In this document: positions 34,600 to 45,440 of the stretch, piece by piece
How the letters are laid out: every line of letters starts with the position of its first letter
How positions within the stretch are numbered: the stretch's first letter is position 1
Source: Calendula officinalis
Taxonomy: Eukaryota > Streptophyta > Magnoliopsida > Asterales > Asteraceae
Length of the DNA: 64,000 nt
Assembly: GCA_963853835.1 (NCBI GenBank)
Contig: OY970830.1
Coordinates: 30,465,966 to 30,529,965 of the forward strand
Direction of reading: 5' to 3'
Translations under genes and position numbers: made by a program
Notes under the pieces: generated by a model
What the model was told of the DNA's origin: nothing
The model's database searches: none
The model's input: the letters and a program-made list of their open reading frames with translations, nothing else

Positions 34600-35769
34600 T
34601 GACAACTATTTGATGTTTGTATTAATAGTGACAAATTATAGTTTATACACACATAGACTAATTACAAACACGCATTTTAGTTGTATCGTGACTATTTTTT
34701 ATGTTATAGCCACACATAAGTTTAGATTTATTGTGGCTATTCTTTTGCAAGGTATGACACATATTTATTAGATAGCCAAACAAGTACAACAAAAAAATAT
34801 GTGGCTATTGTTTTTCGTATAACAACATAACACACACAAAATAATGAACGTGGTTGTATAGCTCTTTCAACAACAATGAATGCATGTGGCTAATGAATAC
34901 CAATTTTTGGAACATATCTATTATATAGCCACACAAGCACAAAAAATAATATGTGGCTATTGTTGGTCGTATAGCCACATAACACACATAATAATGATCG
35001 TGGTCGTATACTAACTTTCAACAACAACGACTTAATCATGGCTATTGTTTGCCCTTTAGCCACATAAGTCGTTATCACATATATGTGACCCTTGATAAGA
35101 TTTAGCCACATTTAACATCATTAACGTGACAATTTGGTACTTGTAGACACACATTCATATACAATTAAATCGTGGTTAGAAACTAATTATAGAGGCAAAA
35201 TTTTAACCTTACCTTTACCATCGCTATTAATTAGGTTATAGCCACACGTAATTTTAGTTTTATCGTGACTTGTTTTAGGATGTGGCAAATATCCATCATA
35301 TAGCCACACAGAAAAAAAGTAACTTTTGAGTGAGTATTGTTTATCGTATAGCCACATGACACACACAATAATGACCGTGGCTGTATACTTCTTTCAACAA
35401 CAATGAATTCATGTGGCGAATGAATACCAATTTTTTGACACACAAGTAGTTGATTCATGTGGCTAAATATGTGTCTTTCGCCTCACGTATTAACCGTGAC
35501 AAAATAATGTCACATTCTAACAAAAAAAATCATGGCGAAAAGTCTGACATTTGGCCACGTTACATGACCGTGGCTAGCAATGGACACGTTTATCATGTTA
35601 CATCGTGGCGAAAGTGTTCAATCTAATTTGTAATTGTCACGGTAATTTAGTTAAAGTGTGGCTAAAACAACATTAGAACATTATTTGTGAGATTTAGCCA
35701 CACGAACAAGTCAAACTGTGGCGAGACTGTTTAAAAAAAGCGTGGCTAAAAGCTATTTTTGTACTAGTG
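34600..35769. repeat. CACTA right subterminal repeats and terminus
   Basis: Roughly twenty short motifs of the TAGCCACA type and its complement TGTGGCTA, in both orientations, fill this segment, together with a recurring CAACAATGAATGCATGTGGC phrase. Dense, mixed-orientation subterminal motifs are where TNPA proteins bind in En/Spm elements. The block ends with TTTTTGTACTAGTG. Confidence 0.8.
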
Positions 35770-36128
35770 ATAGCGCCGGGACTAAAATAGCGACGCTATT
35801 TCTGCTTTAGCGACGCGAAACATGTCTGAAACATGTTAAAATCGGGATTTTGGCCATTTTGAGTTCATTCTTCATCCCAACTCTCTCTCACTAAGTGCTT
35901 ATACATATTTTGAGTGAAAAAGGGTGTTTGGAGCTGATTTTGCACTCAAAATCTGGTGATTTTGCTTCCTGGTTGGAGGGTTTGTCATGGGTGATGAAAT
36001 TGAAGTTATATAACTTAGATCTACAACATTTTGACAAGGAAAACATATTCATAACATGGATTTATGATGTTATTGAGATTTATGAAATTAGGGTTTGGTA
36101 GAAATTGGGGAAAATGACACTAATTGTT
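35770..36128 (+). mobile_element. Fragment of an older LTR, left piece
   Basis: It contains CTTATACATATTTTGAGTG and GGTGTTTGGAGCTGATTTTG, matching LTR sequence at about 36645-36690 of the younger gypsy element, so it is a diverged relative. It is cut on the left by the CACTA terminus and on the right by the gypsy insertion. The last five bases, TTGTT (36124-36128), are the target duplication. Confidence 0.7.
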
Positions 36129-37981
36129 TGTAACGACCCGAAATTTTTGTAAATAAATAAATTGTACAAAAATATGATAATTTTGGATAATTCATTTAAA
36201 ACACGTAGAAATTGGTTTCGTGTCATTCGGAGATCGTATAAGAAAGTTACGGGTCAAAAACTTGACCGAAACAGCAAGAAAAATCAAGTATGGAATCAGT
36301 CAGGCTCGAACACGCGAGCAGTGGGTCGTCGAGCACGCGAGCAGCAAAGAAATCGAGCAGAACCCTTGGTCGCGTACGGGAGGAGTATGGTCGAGCGGCG
36401 CGAGTCGTGTTCGAGTGGCGCGAGCAGGGCTCGAGTGGCGCGAGTCGGGTTCGAGCTGACCGAGAAATCCACACCAGACATCGTCGAGCACGCGACGGGT
36501 GTCCGGTCGTGCACGCGAGCATCACGGAAAAAGGCAGTCGCGGCTCGAGCTGGTCTTGGTCGCGTTCGGGGATCGCTGGTGTGCCTTTAAAGACGGGTTT
36601 TGAGCATTTGTTGCTCATTTGGAAACCCTAGCTCTCTACCACAAGTGTTTATACATATTTTGAGTGGAAAAGGGCATTTGGAGCTGATTTTGGACTCCAA
36701 ATCACGTGATTCTTCTTCCATTTCTGAAGTTTAAGGTAAATCTTCACTCTTTGACCTTGTAGCTTTAGATCTATGGGTTTTGATGTATGGGTTTGAAACC
36801 CTAGTTCTTGGGGATATGGTTAATGATGAAATAAATGGTGCATACACTTAATAGATGGTATTGTAACAAGGGAATCAAGTGTATGGTTTGGATTTGTAAG
36901 AATCTTATGGGTGATTAAACCTAGGGTTTTGGTAAGTCATCAAAATTGGGGGAAATTTGTTAGTAAGTGTTATCTCGAGATAGATGGACACATTGGTAGT
37001 AGTATGTGATGTAGATCATCTTGTGATCATTGTTTTAGGCTTTCGGTGACATCTCGGAAAGTCGGTGAAATTGTGAAGCAAAATATTGGTGTCAAGAATT
37101 CGGTTAAAGCATCTTTATTGCTAAGGTGAGTACGTGTGGACTTTATTGAGTACATAGCCATGAAAATATTTGTTGTTACATATGTCGAGTCTATTTGATA
37201 ATTGTGTAGAATTTTAGTAAATAGAGTTAGTTGTATATTGTTGAATATAGTTAACTAACTTGTTGATGATTAATGTGATAGCCAAGGGCTTTGTTTGATA
37301 TAACCGATGAGTTATAGTAAGGTTGAGACGATGTGATGACGCGGGGGATCCCCGGTCATGAGGTATGGAATGGGGAGCATTTGGGCGGATCCCCATCGGC
37401 CCATTCCATGATAGTAGTCTTGCTAACTGGAAGTAGTCCGGCGAGTAAGGCAGGTATAGGTAGATTGGGCGATTCCCTCTTGCCTTTACCTTGAAGCTTG
37501 TTAATGCGGGGGATCCCCGGTTAATAAGTTAATGTGGTTCTAGTTGGTTGGGGATGTCCCGACAACTAGATATGATTGCTAGGAAAGCAAGGTATTAGAG
37601 TCACAATAGGGTGACTAGATAGATGGATGATTGCTTACATGTTTGTTTGTTTGTTTGTCATTCGGTTATTATTATTAACTTTGGGTCTAAACCCATGTAG
37701 CTCACGAGACGTTTTGTCTCACGTACTCCTTGTTTTGTTTTGCTATGTACTCAGGTTCGGGATCGAAGGCTTAGGTACGCATGGATAGAGATGCGGGACC
37801 TAGATTAGAAGGACACTAGATTGGATTTAGTCTTAGCTTGGTTATGATCTATTTTGTAACACCTACTTTTATACTCTGATTTCATACCAAGGTTTTTGTA
37901 AATCCAAATTGAGGATGTTCTTCTATTTATAAAAATGTTTTATTTTGGCCAATATGTGGCATTAAAATTTGAGGTGTTACA
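36129..37981 (+). repeat. 5' LTR of the gypsy element, 1853 bp
   Basis: It begins TGTAACGACCCGAAATTT and ends GAGGTGTTACA. A GC-rich block at 36290-36590 with many CGAG/TCGAG motifs may be the promoter region. A second feature is the GGGGGATCCCCGGT motif, seen twice (about 37342 and 37505). A TGTTTGTTTGTT microsatellite near 37640 is four bases longer than in the 3' LTR. Confidence 0.95.
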
Positions 37982-37984
37982 ACT

Positions 37985-37996
37985 TGGTATCAGAGC
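37985..37996 (+). other. Primer binding site (initiator Met-tRNA)
   Basis: TGGTATCAGAGC lies three bases after the LTR end. It is complementary to the 3' end of plant initiator methionine tRNA, the usual primer for Ty3/gypsy and many copia elements. Confidence 0.95.
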
Positions 37997-38229
37997 TATA
38001 GTTTAAGTGGATTAGGTTGGATGACCATCCTAGTCTTAGACTGTAGCATTAGGAATATAAGATTCCTTGAGAACATAGGTTGACCTTGAGACTTTATATT
38101 AAGTTTAGGGTTGAACCTAGGGGACCGATGAATTTGATATGATTTTGGGTATTGAGTCTTATGCGACTAATGGGTTGTACACAAGGTACTAAATGTTTAA
38201 TGTCTTTCCTATAGTCTTGATTGAAAGAA

Positions 38230-41200
38230 ATGGTGACCACACGTAGAAGTGGTAAAGCCCCGGAGGGCCGGGAGGAGGAAGTACCTCCTGTCGAGATGGT
38301 GGTTGAGCAAGAAAGTCAACCGTCGATGCATCGAGTTGATGAATCAGAGGTCGGAGCTAATAGAACTCCGGTGACCATGGCGGATCTCCAAACTATTATC
38401 GATCAAATCAAGGGAACGGTGGTCGAAGAAGTGCACCGTATTATTGGAGACTGTGAGAGGTCGGGAGGAGACCGTGAATCCGAGGCTAAGTCGGAAGAGA
38501 GAACCGGGGGTAGTGGCACCGGGGAAGGGAAATCTTCCACGGGTGGCCAAAGTGATGCTAGGGCTAAGCCCATTGTAAAAGAAGGTTGTTCGTTTAAATC
38601 CTTCATGGCTTGTAAGCCAAATGTGTATACGGGTAGTTCGGACCCGAAAGTAACCATGAGGTGGATCCGAGAGACCGAGAGGGTTATCGGAAGTAGCAAA
38701 TGTAAGGATGCCGATATGGTGACGTATGCGTCATAATTACTAAAAGAAGATGCCATGGTTTGGTGGGATATTGTGTATGAGACCCTCGGGAAGGAAGTGG
38801 TTGAAAAGATGTCGTGGGATGAGTTCACCACGAGATTGAAAAATAAATTTTGTCCCGAAAGGGATTTGGAAAAGATGCACGAGAAATTCGTGACCCTTAA
38901 GAAGGGTGATATGTCGATCGAAGAGTACTCGAGAGAGTTCACGGGATTGCTCCCGTTTGTTGCTAAAACCTACTCGGATGAGAGGTTGAGGGTGGCCCGG
39001 TATGCTAGTGGGTTACCGTGGGACTACCAATTGGAAGTGAAGAGGGCGGTCTCACTCGATGAGGCTATTAGTGCCGCCCGGAGTGTTGAGGAAGTAAATG
39101 AGGCACGTGTTTCCGAAAGGGCCCATGTGGGCGAGAAAAGGAAAGCCGAGAGCGGCTCTAGTTCGTTCAAGAAGGGGAAGTTCACTTCGAGCTTCTCTAA
39201 GCAAGGTAGTGTTGGCTCGTGCAAGAAGTGCGGGAAGACTCATGCCGGCGTGTGCCGAGGGGAGTCGAAGACTTGTTACAATTGTGGGAAGCCGGGGCAC
39301 ATGGCCCGGGAATGCAAGTCTAAATCATTGGCCGAGGTTGAGTATTTCTCATGCCATGAAAAGGGGCATTATAGCAACGTATGCCCGAAGAAGGGAATTG
39401 AGTCGATGGTGTCCACGGCTCAAAAGAAAGTGGAACCGGCGAAGGTGAAGGGGCGATCCTTCCAACTCACTCGGGAGGAGGCGAAGGAGGCACACGATGT
39501 GGTGTCAGGTACTTTATTCATTAACTCCTTGCCAACTCATATTTTGTTTGATTCGGGTTCCAATTATTCGTTTGTGTCTTATGAGTTCGGTTGTAAATTG
39601 AATGTGCCGTCCGAAATGTTAGATGAGGTTTATGAGATAGAAGTAGCCGACGGGAAAACGTCTATGGTTGAATGTATTTATAGAAATTGTGAAATACAAA
39701 TAGACGGTAGAAAGTTTAAGGTGGATTTGTTTCCCATGGGAATTAGGGCGTTTGATGTGGTTATCGGTATGGATTGGTTGGGTATGCACCAAGCCAAGAT
39801 TTTGTGTGGAAAGAAAATAGTGTCGATTAGGACACCCGAGAATGAGAAAGTGTATGTGTATGGGGAGAAACGACATCACATGCCTAATGTGATTACCGCC
39901 ATTAAGGCAAGGAAAAGTATATCGAAAGGTTGTGCATCGTTTATTGCATATGTATTAGATGGCCGAAAAGAAAAGAAGACAATGGATAGTGTAAAAATTA
40001 TTCGGGAATTCCCCGAGGTATTTCCCGATGACTTGCCCGGTTTTCCACCGGAGAGACAAGTCGAATTTAAAATTGATTTAGTTCCGGGGGCGACGCCGAT
40101 TGCTCGTGCTCCCTACCGCTTAGCTCCCACCGAGATGCGGGAATTGATGACCCAATTGCAAGATTTGTTAGATAAAGGTTTTATTCGTCCGAGTTCGTCA
40201 CCGTGGGGTGCACCGGTGTTATTTGTTAAGAAGAAAGACGGTTCGATGAGAATGTGTATCGACTACCGAGAGTTGAACAAGGTAACTATTAAGAACCGTT
40301 ACCCGTTGCCAAGAATTGATGACTTATTCGACCAATTGCAAGGTGTTAGTTATTTCTCGAAGATTGATTTGAGGTCGGGTTATCACCAAGTTCGGGTGAA
40401 AGAAGGCGACACCGAGAAGACGGCTTTTCGTATACGGTATGGTCATTATGAATTTCTAGTGATGCCGTTTGGTCTTACAAACGCGCCGGCTATTTTTATG
40501 GATTTGATGAATCGGGTTTGTAAACCGTTCCTTGATAAGTTTTTGATCGTATTTATTGACGACATTTTAATTTATTCGAAAACCGAAGAAGAACACGAAG
40601 GCCATTTGAGGCTTGTGTTAGATGTGTTAAAACGGGAGAAGTTGTATGCAAAATTCTCGAAATGTGAATTTTGGTTGCGGGAAGTACAATTCTTAGGTCA
40701 CGTGGTGACGTGTGATGGTATTAAGGTTGATCCGTCCAAGATTGAAGCGGTGTCAAATTGGGAGCCTCCGAGGACTCCTACCGAGGTTAGAAGTTTCCTT
40801 GGATTAGCCGGTTATTACCGAAGATTTATACAAGACTTCTCGAGAATCGCGATTCCACTCACGAAGTTAACGAGAAAAAGTGAGAAGTTTGTGTGGGAGA
40901 AGAAGCAAGAAGAAGCGTTTAAGTTGTTAAAAGAAAAGTTATGTAACGCGCCAATTCTTACGTTACCGGATGGTATGGAAGATTTTGTGGTTTATAGTGA
41001 CGCGTCGAATCAAGGGCTCGGTTGTGTGTTGATGCAAAGAGGTAAGGTGATCGCGTATGCCTCGCGACAATTGAAGAATGCGGAATTGAGATACACGACA
41101 CACGACTTGGAGTTGGCGGCGATTATATTTGCCTTGAAGTTGTGGAGACATTATTTGTATGGTACTCGGTGTACATTGTACACGGATCATAAAAGTTTAC

Positions 41201-42840
41201 AATACGTGTTTACTCAAAAGGATCTTAATATGCGACAAAGAAGGTGGATCGAGTTGATAGCGGACTATGATTGTGAGATTGTGTATCATGCGGGAAAGGC
41301 TAATGTAGTAGCCGACGCCTTGAGCCGAAAAGTTTATGAAAATCCGAACCGAGGAATTTTATCACGTATAGAAGTTGTCTCGAGCATCATCGAAAGAATC
41401 AAGAATGCCCAACGAGGAGTTATGGGAAAAGACGAGTTAAGACAAGAACGGTTAGGTAAGAACCAACACTTTCTCGGAAATGCACAAGGGTTGAAGACCG
41501 TAGGCGGTCGTATTTGGGTTCCTAAGTTCGGAGGTATCCGAAAAGAGTTGTTGTATGATGTGCACAAGTCGAAGTATTCGATTCACCCGGGAAGTACAAA
41601 GACGTACCAAGATATGAAACGGGTTTATTGGTGGCCCGGAATGAAGGCGAGAGTGGCCAAGTATATCTCTAAGTGTGCCACGTGTGCACAAGTGAAAGCC
41701 GAGCATCAAGTACCGTATGGGGTAGCTAAATCATTAGTTGTACCGGCCGGGAAGTGGGAAGATATAACTATGGATTTCATAGTAGGCTTACCGAAGACGA
41801 GTAGAGGTCACGATGCCATTTGGGTCATAGTTGACCGGTTGACCAAGAGTGCGTTATTTTTAGCAATTCGGGAAACGTTGCCACTTGAAAAGTTGGCTAA
41901 GTTGTATGTTGATGAGGTGGTTCGACTCCACGGGGTTCCGTTATCGATTGTGTCCGATATAGACGCGAGGTTTACCTCGAGATTTTGGCGATCTTTACAA
42001 GAAGAGTTGGGTACAAAGTTGCGGTTGAGCACGGCTTATCACCCGCAAACCGACGGTCAAAGTGAAAGAACGATTCAAACGGTCGAAGACATGTTGAGAT
42101 CGTGTGTGTTAGACTTCGGTGGTAAATGGGATGAACATTTACCGTTAGTTGAGTTCTCGTATAATAATAGCTATCACTCGACTATTAAGATGCCGCCTTA
42201 TGAGGCGTTGTATGGGAGAAAATGTAGAACTCCATCTTGTTGGTTGGAAGCGGGAGAGACGAAACACACGGGTCCCGAGATCGTGAGAGTGACAAATGAA
42301 AAGATCGGTATTATTCAAACCAACATGAAAGTCGCCCAAGATAGACAACGAAGTTATTCGGGTTTGAAGAAAAGGCCATACGACTTGGATGTCGGTGATA
42401 TGGTCATGTTGAAAGTGTCACCTTGGAAAGGTGTGATGCGGTTTGGTAAAAAGGGGAAGTTAAGTCCAAGGTATGTTGGACCGTTTAAAATAATGAAACG
42501 GGTCGGGCTTAGAGCTTTTAAGTTGGAACTTCCACCCGAGCTTCAAGGTGTGCATGACACCTTTCACGTGAGTTATTTGAAAAAGTTTATCGGGGAAGTT
42601 GAAAATATTATTCCGTTGCAAGAGTTGCGGGTTGACGGCCCGAACCGGTTGATTGAGGAGCCCGAAGCAATACTAGAGACCAAGACGAAGAAGCTTCGGA
42701 ATAAAGAGATCGAGTTGGTATTGGTCAAGTGGAAGCATTCCCTTGGACCGAATTTGACTTGGGAAGTCAAAGACGAGATTCGAAAAAGGTACCCGGATTT
42801 CGTGAACTATGATGAGATTCCGAGGACGGAATCTTCTTAA
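38230..42840 (+). pseudogene. Gypsy gag-pol polyprotein with one in-frame stop
   Basis: The frame is open from ATG 38230 (MVTTRRSGK, just after a stop) to TAA 42838, apart from TAA at 38734-38736 (codon 169, in gag). Gag capsid homology includes WWDIVYETLG and EYSREFTGLLPF. A zinc knuckle CYNCGKPGHMAREC starts at codon 349; a second one lacks its first Cys. Protease DSG is at codon 441, reverse transcriptase FIDDILIYS with Asp 777-778, and RNase H with Asp 924 (YSDASN). Integrase follows a HHCC region, with D1182, D1243 and E1279; the D-to-E spacing of 35 is canonical. The tail is chromodomain-like. The stop would truncate the product within gag. The rest looks competent, so the copy could have moved until recently or be mobilised in trans. 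Confidence 0.93.
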
Positions 42841-42852
42841 GGGGTAGATAGT
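42838..42852 (+). other. Polypurine tract of the gypsy element
   Basis: AAGGGGTAGATAG lies between the gag-pol stop codon and the 3' LTR, the position and composition expected for plus-strand priming. Confidence 0.75.
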
Positions 42853-43015
42853 TGTAACGACCCGAAATTTTTGTAAATAAATAAATTGTACAAAAATATG
42901 ATAATTTTGGATAATTCATTTAAAACACGTAGAAATTGGTTTCGTGTCATTCGGAGATCGTATAAGAAAGTTACGGGTCAAAGACTTGACCGAAACAGGA
43001 AAAAAAATCAAGTAT
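42853..43015 (+). repeat. 3' LTR of the gypsy element, first piece
   Basis: The first 163 bases of the 3' LTR, almost identical to 36129-36291. It is interrupted after AGTAT (43011-43015), the left copy of the target duplication of the inserted 6.2 kb element. Confidence 0.93.
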
Positions 43016-45440
43016 TGTAACACCCTAAAATTTACAAGATTTTTAAAGTTTTTGAAAACAAAATTTTAATCAAAAGGTCCCATAAATAAATCTCAGATAT
43101 TAATATTTAACATTTAAAACGTATTTATTGCGGAAATAGTTAAGATAAAGTAAAGTGTTTTAAAATATTAAATGATGTCCACATCAGTAATGAAAAGATA
43201 CAGCGGTCAACCGTCCACCTTCTCCTTTCCTTTGCTGGTACCTGAAACAATGTGGGGGAAAGTTTGGGTCAGCTGGGGAAGCTGAGTGAATAATTCTCAA
43301 AATGCAAACAATCATAACATACAACACATGAGGGCACATCGGTGTACTCCTACTCAGAATCTACTCGATTAATTACTCAGATTTATTTCTCAGATTTTAT
43401 TACTCAGAATTTTAATTTATATAGCGCGCTTGTGTGATTTGGGACGAGAGATCAACCTCGCCCCTCCTCACACCTCAGATAGGCATAAGCCAAAAACTCA
43501 GACGGGAGTGATCCCAAAACTCAGACGGGAATAATCCCAAAACTCAGACGGGAGGTGATCCCAGGCATATAGCCAAAAACTCAGATGTGTGTTATTATGT
43601 TTTATTATCTCTTTAACATAATTATCTCAGATTGCCCTAGCAAGTAGTAGCACATAATGACCCTGTGCCGAGCTCGGTTACCCAGGCACAATGTCTCAGA
43701 TCATGAATAAATAAACAGATGCTCAGATACTCAGATAACAGGTCAAACTCAGATAACGGATCAAACTCAGATAACAGCTCAAACTCAGATAACAATTATG
43801 GTGCAAGAAATGTAACACATAAGTCATGCATGTACAACGTTAAAACTGAATACACGGTGAGAATACTCACCTCGATAACCATAAGCTCCAAAGGATCCTC
43901 AATACTCTAAAGCGCTGCTCGGTTATTCCTAGATGATCCTAAAAGCATAAAAATGAAACCCGAATTACAATCCGTTCTAAGGACTCAATTTAGAAAACTG
44001 GCAGCACCCGTCGGTCTCACGGAAACTGATATAACTCTTAAACTGTGCAGTATATTTATCCCATATTTTTACCATGAAAAGTAGACAACCAGAACTACAA
44101 ATCTCTGTGAGACGGTCACTGGCCAAAACAGACTCTAAGTGTCTCAAAACAGTGTTGCAAGACAGGCATGATGCACAGGTCATTGTTCTAACAGCAGTGT
44201 ACTAAAATGACTATAACTTTTAAACCGTAATTCGGATTGATGAGAGGGTTGCGGCATTGAAAAGCTAACTCAAAAATAAAGGCACCAGCACGGGCCAAAA
44301 GTCCGAAAATGATATTTTAAATCAGTTAACACAGTCCCGAATAATAGGGCAGAATCTGCCAGAAAATTATGTTGATTAAAAACCATTTTAACAACCCGAC
44401 AATCCAACCCTACAATCTGCTTAACAACGGTTAACAACTAGAAGGGAAATCAGGACAATCTAGCTACCCGACACCAAAACGATTAATTAAAACAAGACAC
44501 CAATCACAGCTCGACTAAACCGATTCTTTTCTAAAATTCTGAACCAAGCACATACTCGAACCCTCCCAACAATTAATCAAGCAGCCTCAATTGGGTTGGG
44601 ATTCAATTCCGCCATTGTCTATAGCCACGATAAAATTAGCAATTGGATCCCACACAGAAAACAAGTAAGCGAGAACAAAAGGAAGGAGGAATCCTACCGA
44701 CACAGGTATGGCTCGATCAAACCGCTTCAGCCCTGCTAACTCTCGTGCTCGACTGCCTCCACGCTTCTCCAACTAATCTGATTGAGTCCACACCAATCGC
44801 AGGTCAAGAACACATGGAATCAGATTAAAGAAACTATGATTTATTGAGAAAATTAACGGCAACAAAGTCTTACCAAAACGAACACCACTCTTGACTCCCA
44901 AATTCCAATCGGTCTAGAATTGATGCAGGCCTGCTCGATCGAGATTGTACCAGGGACGAAGATCGACAATGGTGGAGAAAAAGAAGTGTCGGCTGAACGA
45001 TGGTAGGAAAGACTAGGGATTTCGGCATTTAAGTATAACGTATGTGGTGTATAATGGTTGAATTCTATAATCGGCCCACCAATCACGGGCTTGGGTTTCA
45101 ATACCCGCCAATTAGAACTACCAACAAGGGCCTTTGCCCCCTTAAACTTCGACCACTTAACTGGCCACAAGGAAAAGAAAGCCACGGTTTCCTTCTTGCC
45201 TCAAACAACCGGTTAGTACATAGGAAACATAAGTGTCGGGTTTAGGCCTTGGCCTTCGGCCGGCCTCACGTGATGCGGAACTAGGACATCTAATTTATTT
45301 TTAATGAAGACTCGGGATTTAATGACGCGATAAAAGAAACGTCACAATATAATAATTGAATCTACTCATAGTCCAACTAAAACGTAATATAAACTTAAAT
45401 TAAATTATTATTTAATTCCCTGAAATTTCAGGGCGTTACA
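43016..45440 (-). repeat. Probable 3' LTR of the 6.2 kb element
   Basis: 2425 bp with TG..CA ends on the minus strand. Internal short tandem arrays are at 43495-43570 (three copies of a ~23 bp unit around CTCAGACGGGA) and 43730-43798 (four copies of an 18 bp unit around CTCAGATAACAG). Confidence 0.65.

Larger units (their letters stand above)
22700..35769. mobile_element. CACTA (En/Spm) transposon, right end intact, left end not found
   Basis: The right terminus reads TTTTTGTACTAGTG at 35756-35769, the complement of the CACTAGTACAAAAA ends common to plant CACTA elements, followed by a possible ATA target triplet. Inside it lies about 1.2 kb of GTGGCTA/TAGCCAC subterminal repeats, a tnp2 transposase (30245-33762, plus strand) and a TNPA/Ptta-like gene (24945-23436, minus strand). 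An identical ~140 bp satellite flanks both genes (22700-23235 and 29835-30205), which argues that they belong to one element. A Helitron and MITEs (25819-29313) have inserted between the genes. The left CACTA end and its subterminal repeats were not seen; the left limit given is only where the satellite begins. Confidence 0.75.

Noticed and set aside
36162..36631. Several overlapping frames of 60-140 codons on both strands (also at 49229-49545)
   Set aside because: They lie in the GC-rich CGAG block of the gypsy LTR and recur in both LTR copies in all phases. Composition artefact.
37985..37996. A tRNA gene at the TGGTATCAGAGC site
   Set aside because: Only the 12-base primer complement is present; there is no cloverleaf around it.
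38344..42770. Many minus-strand frames opposite gag-pol
   Set aside because: They mirror conserved gag-pol codons and show no domain of their own.
44587..45245. Frames of 60-110 codons as a gene in the 6.2 kb insertion
   Set aside because: Low similarity to anything I know, overlapping on both strands inside an LTR, no splice structure.
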